Source of the DNA: Dugong dugon
Lineage: Eukaryota; Chordata; Mammalia; Sirenia; Dugongidae
Assembly (NCBI GenBank): GCA_030035585.1
Contig: CM057469.1
Coordinates: 57,801,501 to 57,865,500, forward strand
Direction of reading: 5' to 3'
DNA: 64,000 bases
In this document: in pieces, positions 35,536 through 45,548 of the stretch
How positions within the stretch are numbered: position 1 is the stretch's first letter
Layout of the letters: every line of letters begins with the position of its first letter
Made by a program: the position numbers and the translations under genes
Notes under the pieces: generated by a model
What the model saw: only the letters and a program-made list of their open reading frames with translations
What the model was told of the DNA's origin: nothing
Databases searched by the model: none

Positions 35536-36374
35536 ATACATATTTTTTTTTTTACTAAAATCTTTTTTACTCAGACCCCCCCCCCCCCCCAAAAAAAAAG
35601 TTTTTCAATCACACACAGGAGGGGTATGGGTAGGGGGAGGTGTCTGTCCATCCAGCCCCGGCCCCCGCCCCATATGGTTTTGGCAGCAATAAGGGGTGTG
35701 GGGTAATGGCCCCAAAAATAAAAATGGTGTCTATGTGTGTGTGGAAAGGAGAGGGAGGCAACAGCAGTGGGGAGTGGTGGGGGCAAGGGGCAGACAAGGT
35801 CAGTACTGGGAACGCGGCAGGTGAGAGGCCGTTTCATAACATTTCTTGTTGATTAAACCACGGCGGACACCTTCTTTCCCCATCAGCAGGACTAGCGTCT
35901 TGGCAGTCATGGTGACAGTGAGGTTGCAGGTGGGGGCTCTGCCAACGCTCTTGGTGTGCAGATCCATGGTATATTCCCCATCCAGCAGCAGGGAGTCCCG
36001 GATCACAGAACATTTCCGGCTACGCGTCAGCCCATTCACGAAAACACTTGACCAGTCTTTGCCAACCAGAACTCCAACCTCTGCTGGTGTGTGATGTTCA
36101 CGAAGGTTTTCCCGGGGAAGGTAGCCCAGATGGAGGGCGAGCCCTTACAGCCCACGATGGCCGTGTCCTGACAAGTCACGTCCGCCATAAGGGTGTCGAT
36201 GTAGGAGTTCCACCTGGCTATGGTGTTGCTGCTGGGGCCGCCGGCTGAGCTCGGGCTGCCTCGGGCTGGCTGGCGGAGGGTCTGGGGAAGGCAGAGAGCT
36301 TGGGGGCACGTGCTGCCGTCCGGGCTGCGGCTCTGCTAGCTGTGCAGCAGCCCTCGCGCCGCCACTTCCTGCTC
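35536..36374 (-). pseudogene. PFN1P: PFN1 (profilin-1) processed pseudogene
   Basis: An intronless antisense copy of the whole profilin-1 mRNA. In cells profilin-1 binds actin monomers and promotes actin assembly; this copy cannot make it. The coding remnant is 36221 down to 35800. The start codon is ATA instead of ATG (36219-36221). A 2-base insertion (extra AC, in the NIT-PAEVGV region) shifts the frame near residue 40. Beyond it the C-terminal half is open to the normal stop: residues [15 protein letters not shown] are followed by [22 protein letters not shown] and a C-terminal RSQY. The 422-base span equals the normal 140 codons plus 2. A GC-rich 5' UTR lies at 36222-36374, a 3' UTR and A-rich tail at the left (35547-35799). 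A perfect 14-base TSD, cagataatatatat, lies at 35522-35535 and 36375-36388, marking L1-driven retroposition. Identification is from memory of profilin-1 and is very secure. Confidence 0.96.
35576..35599. repeat. Homopolymer (C)n(A)9
   Basis: A run of about 15 C followed by 9 A inside the PFN1 pseudogene 3' UTR (antisense: T run then G run). It is probably an expanded version of the T/G tract in the parent mRNA. Confidence 0.85.
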
Positions 36375-36388
36375 CAGATAATATATAT

Positions 36389-36650
36389 TTTTAACTGTAT
36401 TTTTTTTTTTAAGAACGTTATGGCTAGTGCCTGAAATGCTTGAGAAATAGAGGAAAAAATCAATGAATACTTGAGTGGAGTTACAGTGTTTTCGCTTTTA
36501 ATGTAAGTGGCAAAAGCCAAATAAATATATGTGGTATTATTTAGATTGCAAAAAAAAAGTTTGGTGTCATAAACTGGGATCATAGAGACAATGTAAATAA
36601 ATATACTTTTTTTTGTGAACTCTGAGGATTTACTGTGGGGAGTCAAAGTA
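36389..36650. other. Unassigned AT-rich sequence
   Basis: No feature recognised. Confidence 0.35.
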
Positions 36651-37338
36651 CAGTCATGCGTCGCTTAACGTCCAGATATGTTCTGTGAAATAGGACGTTA
36701 TGTGATTTGGATGTTGTACCAACACCATATTATATTCAGGCTGTCCCCAAGTTATGAACATCTGATGTACATAAAACCTGTGTTTACAAACCAACTCCCC
36801 TAAAGCCTATTATATTAAAAATTTGAGGTACATACAATGGTTTGTAATAAGAAATGGGCGCTAGCTACTTTGCCATGCATATCAAATGTCATCATTATTA
36901 TTATTACTGTATTATTATGTTAAAGAAGCCCTGGTGGCTCAGTGGTTAAGTGCTCAGCTTCTAACCAAAAGGTTGGTGGTTGGAACCCACTAGCTGCCCT
37001 ACAGGGGAAAGATATGGCACTGTACTTCGTAAAGACCTACAGCCTTGGAAACCCTATGAGACAGTTCTACTGTGTCCTTTAGGGTCACTATGAGCTGGAA
37101 TTGACTCGATGGCAATGGGTTTGGTTTTCGGTTTATTACATTAAAGATGTTTTAGTATATTTAGAAGTGTTTCTTTAATGTGTTGCATGTGGGAAGCTGT
37201 TGCATTTGCTATGTACAGTTATGTCCACTATGTCCCATTCTCTGATCGGGATTTCTGAACTCCATTACAGCCTTATGGGACTACCGATGTATATGTGGTT
37301 GGACATTGCCAGAACAGGTGTTATGTGGTGCATGACTG
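36651..37338 (+). mobile_element. Composite Tigger-like DNA transposon (copy 1)
   Basis: The outer terminal inverted repeats are cagtcatgcgtcg at 36651 and its inverse gtgcatgactg ending at 37338, each flanked by TA. From about 36736 an inner element begins (caggctgtccccaagttatg). Its middle, acagcctattatatta-like sequence and the TTA-rich run, matches the separate copy at 47647-48194 in reverse. An AfroSINE (36926-37134) is nested inside. No transposase is present. Confidence 0.75.
36926..37134 (+). mobile_element. AfroSINE, long subtype, nested, with TSD
   Basis: Head aagccctggtggctcagtgg, tail tgagctggaattgactcgat. Flanked by attatgttaaag (36914-36925) and attacattaaag (37135-37146), a 12-base TSD with two changes. 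Confidence 0.93.
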
Positions 37339-37374
37339 TAGTTATAATTAGAAGAGATACTACAATAAAATGTG

Positions 37375-37548
37375 TATAAAAAAAACCCAAACCAAACCCA
37401 TTGCCGTCGAGTCGATTCCGACACGTAGTGACCCTGTAGGACAGAGTAGAACTGCCCCATAGGGTTTCCAAGGTGCTGCTGGTGGATTAGAACTGCTGAC
37501 CTTTTGGTTAATAGCCATAACACTTAACCACTGTGCCACCAGGGCTCC
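37375..37548 (-). mobile_element. AfroSINE, short subtype, antisense, with 9-base TSD
   Basis: Complete antisense copy; taaaatgtg occurs at 37366-37374 and 37549-37557. Confidence 0.95.
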
Positions 37549-37671
37549 TAAAATGTGAATATGTCAGTGAAATTTGTGGGAAACCAAAATTTGAGGTTAC
37601 AGTTTACGCTTCATCATGCCCATACAAAAAGTGACTATACTCTCAATTTATTATATATTAATGAAGCAATT

Positions 37672-37884
37672 AAGGAGCCCTGGTGGCGCCAATGATTAAG
37701 ATGTTTGCTGCTAACAGAAAAGTTGATAGTGATTCCACAGAAGAAAGACCTGGTGATCTGCTCCCTGGCTATCTGCTTCTGTAAAGATTACAGCCAAGAA
37801 AACCCTATGGGGCAGTTCTCCTGTGTCAAACGGGGTCAATATGAGTCAGAATCTACTTCATAGCACCTAACAACAACAACAACA
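37672..37884 (+). mobile_element. AfroSINE, long subtype, RTE-type tail, with perfect 12-base TSD
   Basis: Head aggagccctggtggcgccaa. The tail catagcacctaacaacaac is identical in form to the RTE 3' end rather than the usual ggcaacgggttt. TSD aatgaagcaatt lies at 37660-37671 and 37885-37896. Confidence 0.96.
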
Positions 37885-37930
37885 AATGAAGCAATTTGAA
37901 AAATAATTGTTACTGTAGCGATTATATATA

Positions 37931-38097
37931 AAGCCAAACCAAACCTGATGCCACCACCCAGTCAAATCCGACTCATAGTGACCCTATAGGACAGAGTTGA
38001 ACTGCCCCATAGGATTTCCAAAGAGTGGCTGGTGGGTGCCAACTGCTGGCCTTTTGGTTAGCAGCTGAGCTGTTAACCACTGCACCACCAGGGCTCC
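37931..38097 (-). mobile_element. AfroSINE, short subtype, antisense, with diverged TSD
   Basis: Complete antisense copy flanked by gcgattatatata and gcaattatgtata (11 of 13 match). Confidence 0.93.
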
Positions 38098-38099
38098 GC

Positions 38100-39375
38100 A
38101 ATTATGTATAGCTCTTGAAAAAACACCATGTGGTGCAATTATTGACTTTTAATCTTTTCTGCAGTGGTAGTAAAAGATTATGTATGTAAAATTAGGGGTT
38201 TTGAAAGAATTATTTTGCTATTTAAGTTCACTGAGAGAGAACCCTTTTTATTAACTGCAAAAAATTAGTTTCCTACATTTTTTCTTATGCTATTCATTAT
38301 TTTCTATGAATCTACCTTGCAGTTTTAGATTTTTTTTTTTCTGAACTAAGTAGCTCTATTATATCTAGTATTTTGTAATGCTGAACACTACAAAATTCCA
38401 ATAGGTTTTACGGCCTGTTTAAGAAAATGTCTTATTTGTTGTGTCCTTTATGATTTGAGGTAATCAAAACTGAAGGCAGTAGTCAGGATAAGGCTTTAGA
38501 TAATTTCTGTATAATGTTTTCAGTACTTTTTATACTCCATCCTCAGTACAGTTTACATTTGATTTATCTACCCTTGAACTGCTTTTGCACACTGAACAAA
38601 TGCCTTTGCCTGGAGCTGGTACAGCTAATTCAGAACCATCTCTTGAATTATAGTCAAATTGTTCCTTCCAATGTGGATTATTATGTGCTTCTATTTGGTG
38701 AATTTGAGGTGATGATAAGGACTTTTTGCAGATATTGCTGATTCCCATTCTCATCACATCAATGACTCTGAATAATTGTGTTACAGTGGGAGCACCTTAT
38801 GCAAACCCGGCTTACCCATTCCACCGGCTTAACCAGGCTCTCCATCATTCAGGAAAATAAGGTTTGATGCCCACAGATGCTAAACGCCCATGTCTAGTGC
38901 ACTGCACATGAATATATTCATTTCTACTCACTAGTTGCTTTATACTTACCAAGAATCAGTTTGACTGTTCTAAGTAAACTTCTCAAATTCCAATGCTAAC
39001 TTCCAATCTTGTAAAGAGAAAAACAGATGAATAGAAAGGAAATATAATTATTCTAGCACTAGACTTCACTTTCTCATCTACGACATGGAAAGTTAGAAGA
39101 CACTGAAAAAAAAAACCTACAGACTGTTGAAATGAGAGGCCTGTAATCCAAGAATTTAATATACAGCTAAACTATAATTCATCTTTGAGTGTAAACGAGT
39201 GACATTTTTGGATAAGCAAGGATTTAGAGTGTACCATGAATCCTCTCTAAGGAAAATACTTGGGTATGTAAATTAATGAAATGACAATTAATTCAGAGCA
39301 GAGATTTAAAGGTATGGGAAGTAAGGAGGAGAGGAAAGCAATGACTCTTGTTAAGTACATGTGGTTAAATCTAAA
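38100..39375. other. Unassigned AT-rich intergenic sequence
   Basis: About 1.3 kb. Open frames of 75 codons at 38514-38757 on both strands have no recognised domain. No gene is called. Confidence 0.45.
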
Positions 39376-39382
39376 CTGGTCT

Positions 39383-39808
39383 ATTAGTTTCTTAGGCCTG
39401 CTGTAACAAAGTACCATAAAGTGGATGGCTTATAAGAACAGAAATTCATTGTCTCACAATTCCGGAAGCTAGGCATCTGAAATCAGGGTATCAGCTGTGT
39501 TGATTCCTTCTGAGAGCTTCTGAGGTTTAATCTGCTCCATGCTTCTCCCTAACTTCTGGTGACAGCTGGCCATCCTTGGTGTTTCTTAGCTTGTAGATCA
39601 TTCCAGTCTCTGCCTCTGTCTTCTTCATATGGCGGTTTTCCCTCCCTGTCTATCGCTGTGTCTCAACTACTCATATTGGATTAGGACACCTGGCCTACTC
39701 CTGTATGACCTCATGGTAACTGATAACATCATCAAACAAGGTCACATTTACAGGTTAGGACTTCAACATATCTTTTTGGGAGTCACATTTCAATCCATAA
39801 TACTGGGC
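39383..39808 (-). mobile_element. MaLR (MLT1-like) LTR, antisense
   Basis: ctattagtttcttaggcctg, acagaaattcattgtctcac, caaggtcacatttacaggtt and gtcacatttcaatccataat are antisense MaLR words. Confidence 0.78.
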
Positions 39809-39809
39809 A

Positions 39810-40205
39810 TTTGAAATAGAAGCAGTACATAAAAATTCTTGAAATACCAGAGATTATGCTCTAAGGGAAAATTTAATAACAATATAAGCTTTTAGTGAAT
39901 GGCAATTTGCTAATACCTAGGTTTTTTTTAGGGGTCTGGGGGTGGGAAACACGAAGAAAATACATGCATTATTTTTTTCAGTAAATTTTTTAAAGCATAC
40001 TCTATATGTTTTGTTTTAGACAGTGAGGCAGTCAAGTTCACTGTTTTATGGCATATACATTCTAGTCAGAAACAGTCAAGTTCACAGGTAAACAAGATAA
40101 TTTAAAAGAGTGTCAAGTACTCTGAAGAATAAAATACAATAATTGTATAGCACTTGCCAAAGTGGGGGTAACTACTTTAGAATGGATAATCAGGGCGTGT
40201 CTCTG
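39810..40205. other. Unassigned AT-rich sequence
   Basis: No feature recognised. Confidence 0.4.
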
Positions 40206-41065
40206 TATTTTTTTTATCTTTTTATTGTATTTTAGATAAAGGTTTACAGAGCAAACTAGCTTCTCATTAAACAATTAGTACACATATTGTTTTGTGACAT
40301 TGGATGCCAACCCTGCAACATGTCAACACTTTCTCCTTCTCAACCTTGGGTTCCCAATTACCAACTTTCCTGTCCCCTCCTGCCTTCTTATCCTTGCCCC
40401 TGGGCTGGTGTGCCAATTTAGTCCTGTTTTCTTTTATAAGCCTGTGTAATCTTTGGCTGAAGGGTGAACCTCAAGAGTGAGTTAATTACTGAGTTAAAAC
40501 GGTGTCTGGGGGCCATATTCTCAGGTTTCTCCAGTCTCTGCCAGACACTGGTCTGGAAAAATTCTTCCTGCTCTTTTATTTCCTTATGCTCCCAAGACTC
40601 GGAGGCAGGAAGGACTTGGCCCACTGACAATTCTCCTTGGCCTCTTAAGGGTAAGGGAAAACTGACACCCTCATGGGATTCCACAGAGTTCTACACGTCA
40701 AAGTCAGCTCTTTTTTTTTTTTTTCTTAATGAGTTAGAATTTTGTTCCACATTTTTCTCCAGCCCTGTCTGGGACCCTCTACTGTGATCCCTGTCACAGC
40801 AGTCAGTGGTGGTAGCCAGGTACCATCTAGTTGTGCTGGGCTCAGTCTGGAGGAGGCTGTGGTAGTTGTGGTCCATTAATCCTTTGGACTAATTTTTCCC
40901 TTGTATTTTTGGTTTTCTTCATTTTCCTTTGCTCCAGATAAGGTAGGACCAGTGGAGTATCTTAGATGGCCACTCGGAAGCTTTTAAGACCCCAGATGCT
41001 ACTCACTAAAGTAGAATGTAAAATATTTTCTTTATAAACTATGTTATGCCAATTGAGCTAGATGT
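40206..41065 (-). mobile_element. LINE-1 3'-UTR fragment, antisense
   Basis: Same family as 39-880: ttttagataaaggtttacag, ctttgctccagataaggtag and actatgttatgccaattgag. A foreign block at about 40552-40706 interrupts it and is an inverted copy of 41303-41457. Confidence 0.75.
40552..40697 (+). repeat. Inverted repeat arm A (~146 bases)
   Basis: Read in reverse complement it matches 41303-41457 at roughly 90 percent by eye (for example ggaaaaattcttcctgctct and tccttatgctcccaagactc). It lies inside an L1 3' UTR that lacks this block in its other copies. Confidence 0.88.
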
Positions 41066-41302
41066 TCCCCAAAATATCTAGCAAGGACTTTTGATTAGAG
41101 ACTTGAATAATGAGAAGGACCTAAGTTGAGAATACTGGGAACAGGGTGATCTCCATTTGACTCAGATCCTCTTCCCTTCCAACTACCTGTCCTGAGCCTG
41201 ATGGCTGCTGGGCCTGTAGGGAATTGCATTTAGGTGAGAACTTGGATTCTACTTTTTCAGGGTTTTCTTCCCAGGAGACTAACCATATAGTGGAATTGTA
41301 AA
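41066..41302. other. Unassigned spacer between inverted-repeat arms
   Basis: No repeat or gene recognised. Confidence 0.4.
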
Positions 41303-41457
41303 GTCATTCATATGTAGAACTCTGTAAAATGCAATGAGGATGTGAGTTTTCCCTGACCCTTAAGAGGCCAAGAAGAATTGTCAGTGGGCCAAGTCCTTCC
41401 TGCCTCAGAGTCTTGGGAGCATAAGGAAATAAAAGAGCAGGAAGAATTTTTCCAGAT
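41303..41457 (-). repeat. Inverted repeat arm B (~150 bases)
   Basis: Inverse of arm A. It is not flanked by L1 sequence, so it is likely the original from which arm A was copied. Confidence 0.88.
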
Positions 41458-41559
41458 ACTCTAGCAGCTCACCTGCTTCTATACCACAGGCCCAAGGTAG
41501 TAGAGCCTCTTTGACTTTCTTCCACTTACAGGTTCCCTGATTTTTAGACTATTTCAAAA

Positions 41560-43720
41560 CCAGATCTAACTTTGCAATGAGCTGTTAATGAAATATAACA
41601 ATGCCTCTAAGGGGACCCAGAATCCATAGAAATAAGGCAGAACAATTCGAAAACATGGCCAGTGAAATAGAGTTGCTGGAGGAGATGATTAAACCTTGAA
41701 TTAAAAAATAATAAGAACACTTAAGGAGATTCAAATACAATGGAAAAAAAAAAAAAAACCTTTTTGGATGTAAAGCCCTAATTTTTATCTACATAGTTAG
41801 TAGGGGATTGTTACTGTTGAGACTCCAGTTAAGGACCTGGAAGATAAATTTCAAGGAACACATCGAAGCAGAGGGCAAAAATATAAAGTGAGGGAATCAT
41901 GAGGGAAAAAACAAAAGATGTGGAAAATGGATACAGAAGCTGTAATGTTAATAGGGATTCCAGAAGAAGATGAAAATAAGAACAGATGTAGGATAGGCAA
42001 TAACTAAACAAATATGAGAATAAACATTTTCTATGATAAAGAAAGGTGCTAGTCTGCAGACTGAAAGAGTAGATTTGATTAATAAGAAAGCACACATTCA
42101 TGGTATACCCTGGAAAATTCCTGGCTTTGAGGTAAAATGAAAATCTAACAAAGCCCAGAGAGAATAGAAATCTTACAAAAAACCAGACAGGTATCAGACT
42201 TCTTATATGCAACAATGGAAGTCAAAAGATAGTAGAATAACACAAATACCTGAGAGTAAAGAACTGCATCAACAAAACTCACACTCAGCCAAGGATTTAT
42301 TTACCTGTCAATGCAAAAATCATATTTGAGTATAGGACAGATTTCAGAGAGCATATGTATCAGTCAAGATAGGCTAGGCTATTCTGTGGTAACAACCTCA
42401 AATCTTTCTCCCTTGACACAAGAAAACTTTATTCCTTACTCATGCTCCATGTTCTACATGGGTTGGCATGAGCCTCTGCTCAGGGCCTCAGGCTGATAGA
42501 AGACCTATTTTAACATATGCTTCCATGGTCACTGTGGTGGAGGGAAGAAAATGAACCTGGAAGTAACTGACTCCACTCACATTTCATTGGCCAAAGCAAG
42601 GGGGCAGAGAAGTGAAATCCTCCCAGGTGCCTAGGAGGAGGAGAAGCTGAATATTTATGAGAAGTCTTAATGACTACCCGGATATATCAACCATGTACTG
42701 TGTCTAAGGAAAATTATTGTTAAGCCTGCTTAAACATAGTCTCTAGATGAGGAAATAAAACAAGGAAAGAATGAGCAATGAATCTTACAATTTATAAATG
42801 TATATGTGTGAGTGTGTGTGTAGGGGGCTGTGTTGGTAAATTAAATATAAAAGGATAAGGAAAAGTAGAAGTGTTAAGTAATACTACTGAAGCTAGGGAG
42901 ATGTTGTGATGGAAATTTTAATAAATTTACCTCTGCAAAACCTAGTGTGTAGAAGTGAGGGCAGGAAATAAAATAGTTTCAAAGTACTTAAAAGAAGTTA
43001 AGGATGGAGAAGAGAAATGCTTCATCTTATTAAAATGGGGAGGGAAAAGAGGAAAATAAATACTTTGCAGGATACATTGCATCACAGTGGGGGGAAAGAG
43101 TTGGTATCTTGTTTCAAAGAATTGTAGAGTTATATGTATTTGATTATAGTTACAGGCAGCCAATCACTAATAAAATGAAGTGTTTCAGAATTTCTAGAAC
43201 AAAGGGAAAGGAGAAAATGAGGCATAATTCGATCAAACAAGGAAAAACAAATGAAGAGAAGGAAAAAGAGGAAATTTTAATATTAAAAAATAAATATGAA
43301 AATTGAAGACATGAAATCACGTATTTCACACGTGATAGTACATGGGAATGGATCAAATTTTCTCATGTGAGATTTTCAGTTTTAGTTGTAAGGCATACCT
43401 CATATCTATGCTGTTTACAAAAAATACAAATATAATGATGATGAAAGTTCAATAATAAAGAGTAGGCAAATAATTGCTATACAAATGCAACGCAAAATAA
43501 ATTATGATTGGTAATACAAATAGCAGACAATGTGAAATTTAGAGTTAAAAGCATTAAGCAAAGAAGGACATCACGAGATGATAAAAGGCACAATATACAG
43601 AAGGTGTATGTATATAAATATGTATATATCGATATATCTATATATATTGTGTATGTACATACACACGTACAATACTGGTAGAAAAGTAAAGAAAGTTGTT
43701 AAAGGTCATAAACTGTGAGA
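41560..43720 (+). mobile_element. Ancient L1/HAL1 LINE, sense, decayed
   Basis: L1 ORF1-type words: ggacctggaagataaatttc, gattccagaagaagatgaaa, ggaaaattcctggctttgag and caacaatggaagtcaaaaga. L1 ORF2-like text (gaaggacatcacgagatgat, then aaaaggcac) lies near 43560. It is interrupted by an antisense LTR at 42356-42660. No open frame beyond short pieces. Confidence 0.65.
42356..42660 (-). mobile_element. MaLR-like LTR, antisense, nested in the old LINE
   Basis: gtatcagtcaagataggcta, ttctgtggtaacaacctcaa and cacatttcattggccaaagc read as an inverted MLT1-type LTR end and body. Confidence 0.6.
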
Positions 43721-44764
43721 AAACAAGAAACAAGAGAGGGGAGGAAACTGCGAAAGATAATGGCTACTCCAAGGGTATCTGCTGATTCTTGATGGCTTAG
43801 AAATTACACTTTAACGTGCCATATGTAGGAGATAGGACGCAAATCTTGGCATACAGACAAGGCAGTAGTCCTGTGAGAAAGCTGGAATCCACAAAAGGAA
43901 ACATCCTCAGTGACCTGACTTGCAGAGGGAGCCAGTAAAGGAATAGATTTGGCTCTGTGTGGGGAAAACACACACTCACACAGACACACACATGAACATA
44001 CCCTTCTGAGGATTTCTAACCATAGCCTGCCCTCACAGGAGTATGGAGTCAAAATGTACCCTATCTGTGTTGTTCAAGCAACACGAATCTGGAAATTTAG
44101 CCTAAAGTTCTCCTGGGCTATTTGAAGTCTAAAATTGTGAAGGGTCTGAGATTTTACCCTGCTTATAAGCTGACAAGTTAGTCTTGACACAATTTTAAAA
44201 AATATATATACAGATATTCTGAGAGGAAACATGAAGCCTCTGGATCAGAGAACAGATTATTACTCAAAGAGCATTTTAGCACTGTTTCCTTAAACCCCAA
44301 TCCCCATGGGGTGATGTGGCATGATACTGCTCTGTGTATGATGTGTGGTTGCACTACAGGGAAGGAACCCTGAAATTAGGAGTCTTGGAACTTATATAGG
44401 GTGGCCCATACTTTTCTCTAGAGAGAGATACCTTTACTCTGGAATAGAAACAAATTGCTCCAGGGGAAATAAATCTAAATATCTCAGGAGCAATATATTA
44501 TCTCTAACGTCCAAGGCATGTTTGCTAGTCTATCATCCTTTAACCAAGTTTGCCAGTGCTCTTTGCTCAGAAAGGCCAGACTGTGCAGAAGTGTGAGAAT
44601 ATTTATGGAGTATTATCTCCCAAAATGCTGGCTACGCTCCCAAATACCTAGGGAAAGTGACAGCAAAACAATTTTGGAGGAATGCATTTTAAACCTAGAC
44701 CGTAAAAATTTTTGCTGATAACTTTCCAATTAAGATGAGTTTATAATCAATTATAAAACAGCCA
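43721..44764. other. Unassigned sequence
   Basis: About 1 kb. Bases 44400-44720 resemble an old interspersed repeat I cannot name. Short CA-rich run at 43969-43989. No gene. Confidence 0.4.
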
Positions 44765-44765
44765 C

Positions 44766-45137
44766 AACCTGTCTGTCATGCTGTGGTGGCTTGCAAGTTT
44801 CTATGATGCTGGAAACCAAACCTTCCAGAACTTCAAATTTCAGCAGTGTCACCTGTGGTGGCCAGGAGTTCCAGACTAAGACTAGGAAAAAAGGTTTGGT
44901 GATCTGCTTCCAAAAATCTAGCCAATGAAAACCTCACGGATCACAAAAGAACATTGTCCGATATAGTGCTGGAAGATGAGCCTCTTAGGTTGGAAGGTAC
45001 TCAAAGTAACAGTACCCACAATAATGGTCTAGAGCATACCAAAGACTGTAAAAGATGCACAGGACCATTTTCCTTCTGTTGTACATACGGTTGCCCTGAG
45101 TTAGAGCTGACTTGACGGCAACCAGCAACAACAACAT
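44766..45137 (+). mobile_element. Short non-autonomous RTE derivative (5' end joined to 3' end)
   Basis: It starts at the RTE 5' terminus (cctgtctgtcatgctgtggt), follows the 5'-UTR to about 45005 (ggttggaaggtactcaaagt), then jumps to the RTE 3' terminal ~100 bases (tgcacaggaccattttcctt, ttgacggcaaccagcaacaa). The whole protein-coding part, some 2.7 kb, is absent. Confidence 0.85.
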
Positions 45138-45149
45138 AAGCATAGGATA

Positions 45150-45512
45150 CAAACTATAGCAAGTTAGCTGAAGCAACAAACTATGAATGAGAATCATAAA
45201 GTTTGTAGATATTAGAATTCAGGTACATAAAATATAAACTGTGCACATTTAATATGTTTAAAGAAGCCAAAACTGGTATATCTAAATTATGACCAAAAAA
45301 TAAACGATCATCAAAAACTGACAAATCAGGTGGTAAAATAGCTAGATAGACTTCATAGAGATAAAAAAATTAATATTTGAAATTAAAAATTTACTTGATG
45401 GCTTAAGCAGAAATTTGGACATAGCTAAAGAGAGAATTAACCAAAAAATGATCTTTGTTTTTAACAGAGACAAATTAATGGGGAATATACTTTAAAAAGG
45501 GTTAAGAAAAAT

Positions 45513-45548
<36 letters not shown>

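Noticed and set aside
36218-36646. 142-codon minus-strand frame upstream of the PFN1 remnant
   Set aside because: It runs from AT-rich flank into the pseudogene 5' UTR, crossing the TSD, so it cannot be an ancestral coding region.
44060-44760. Possible exon or conserved gene fragment
   Set aside because: No splice-bounded open frame is recognisable; parts resemble an unnamed old repeat.
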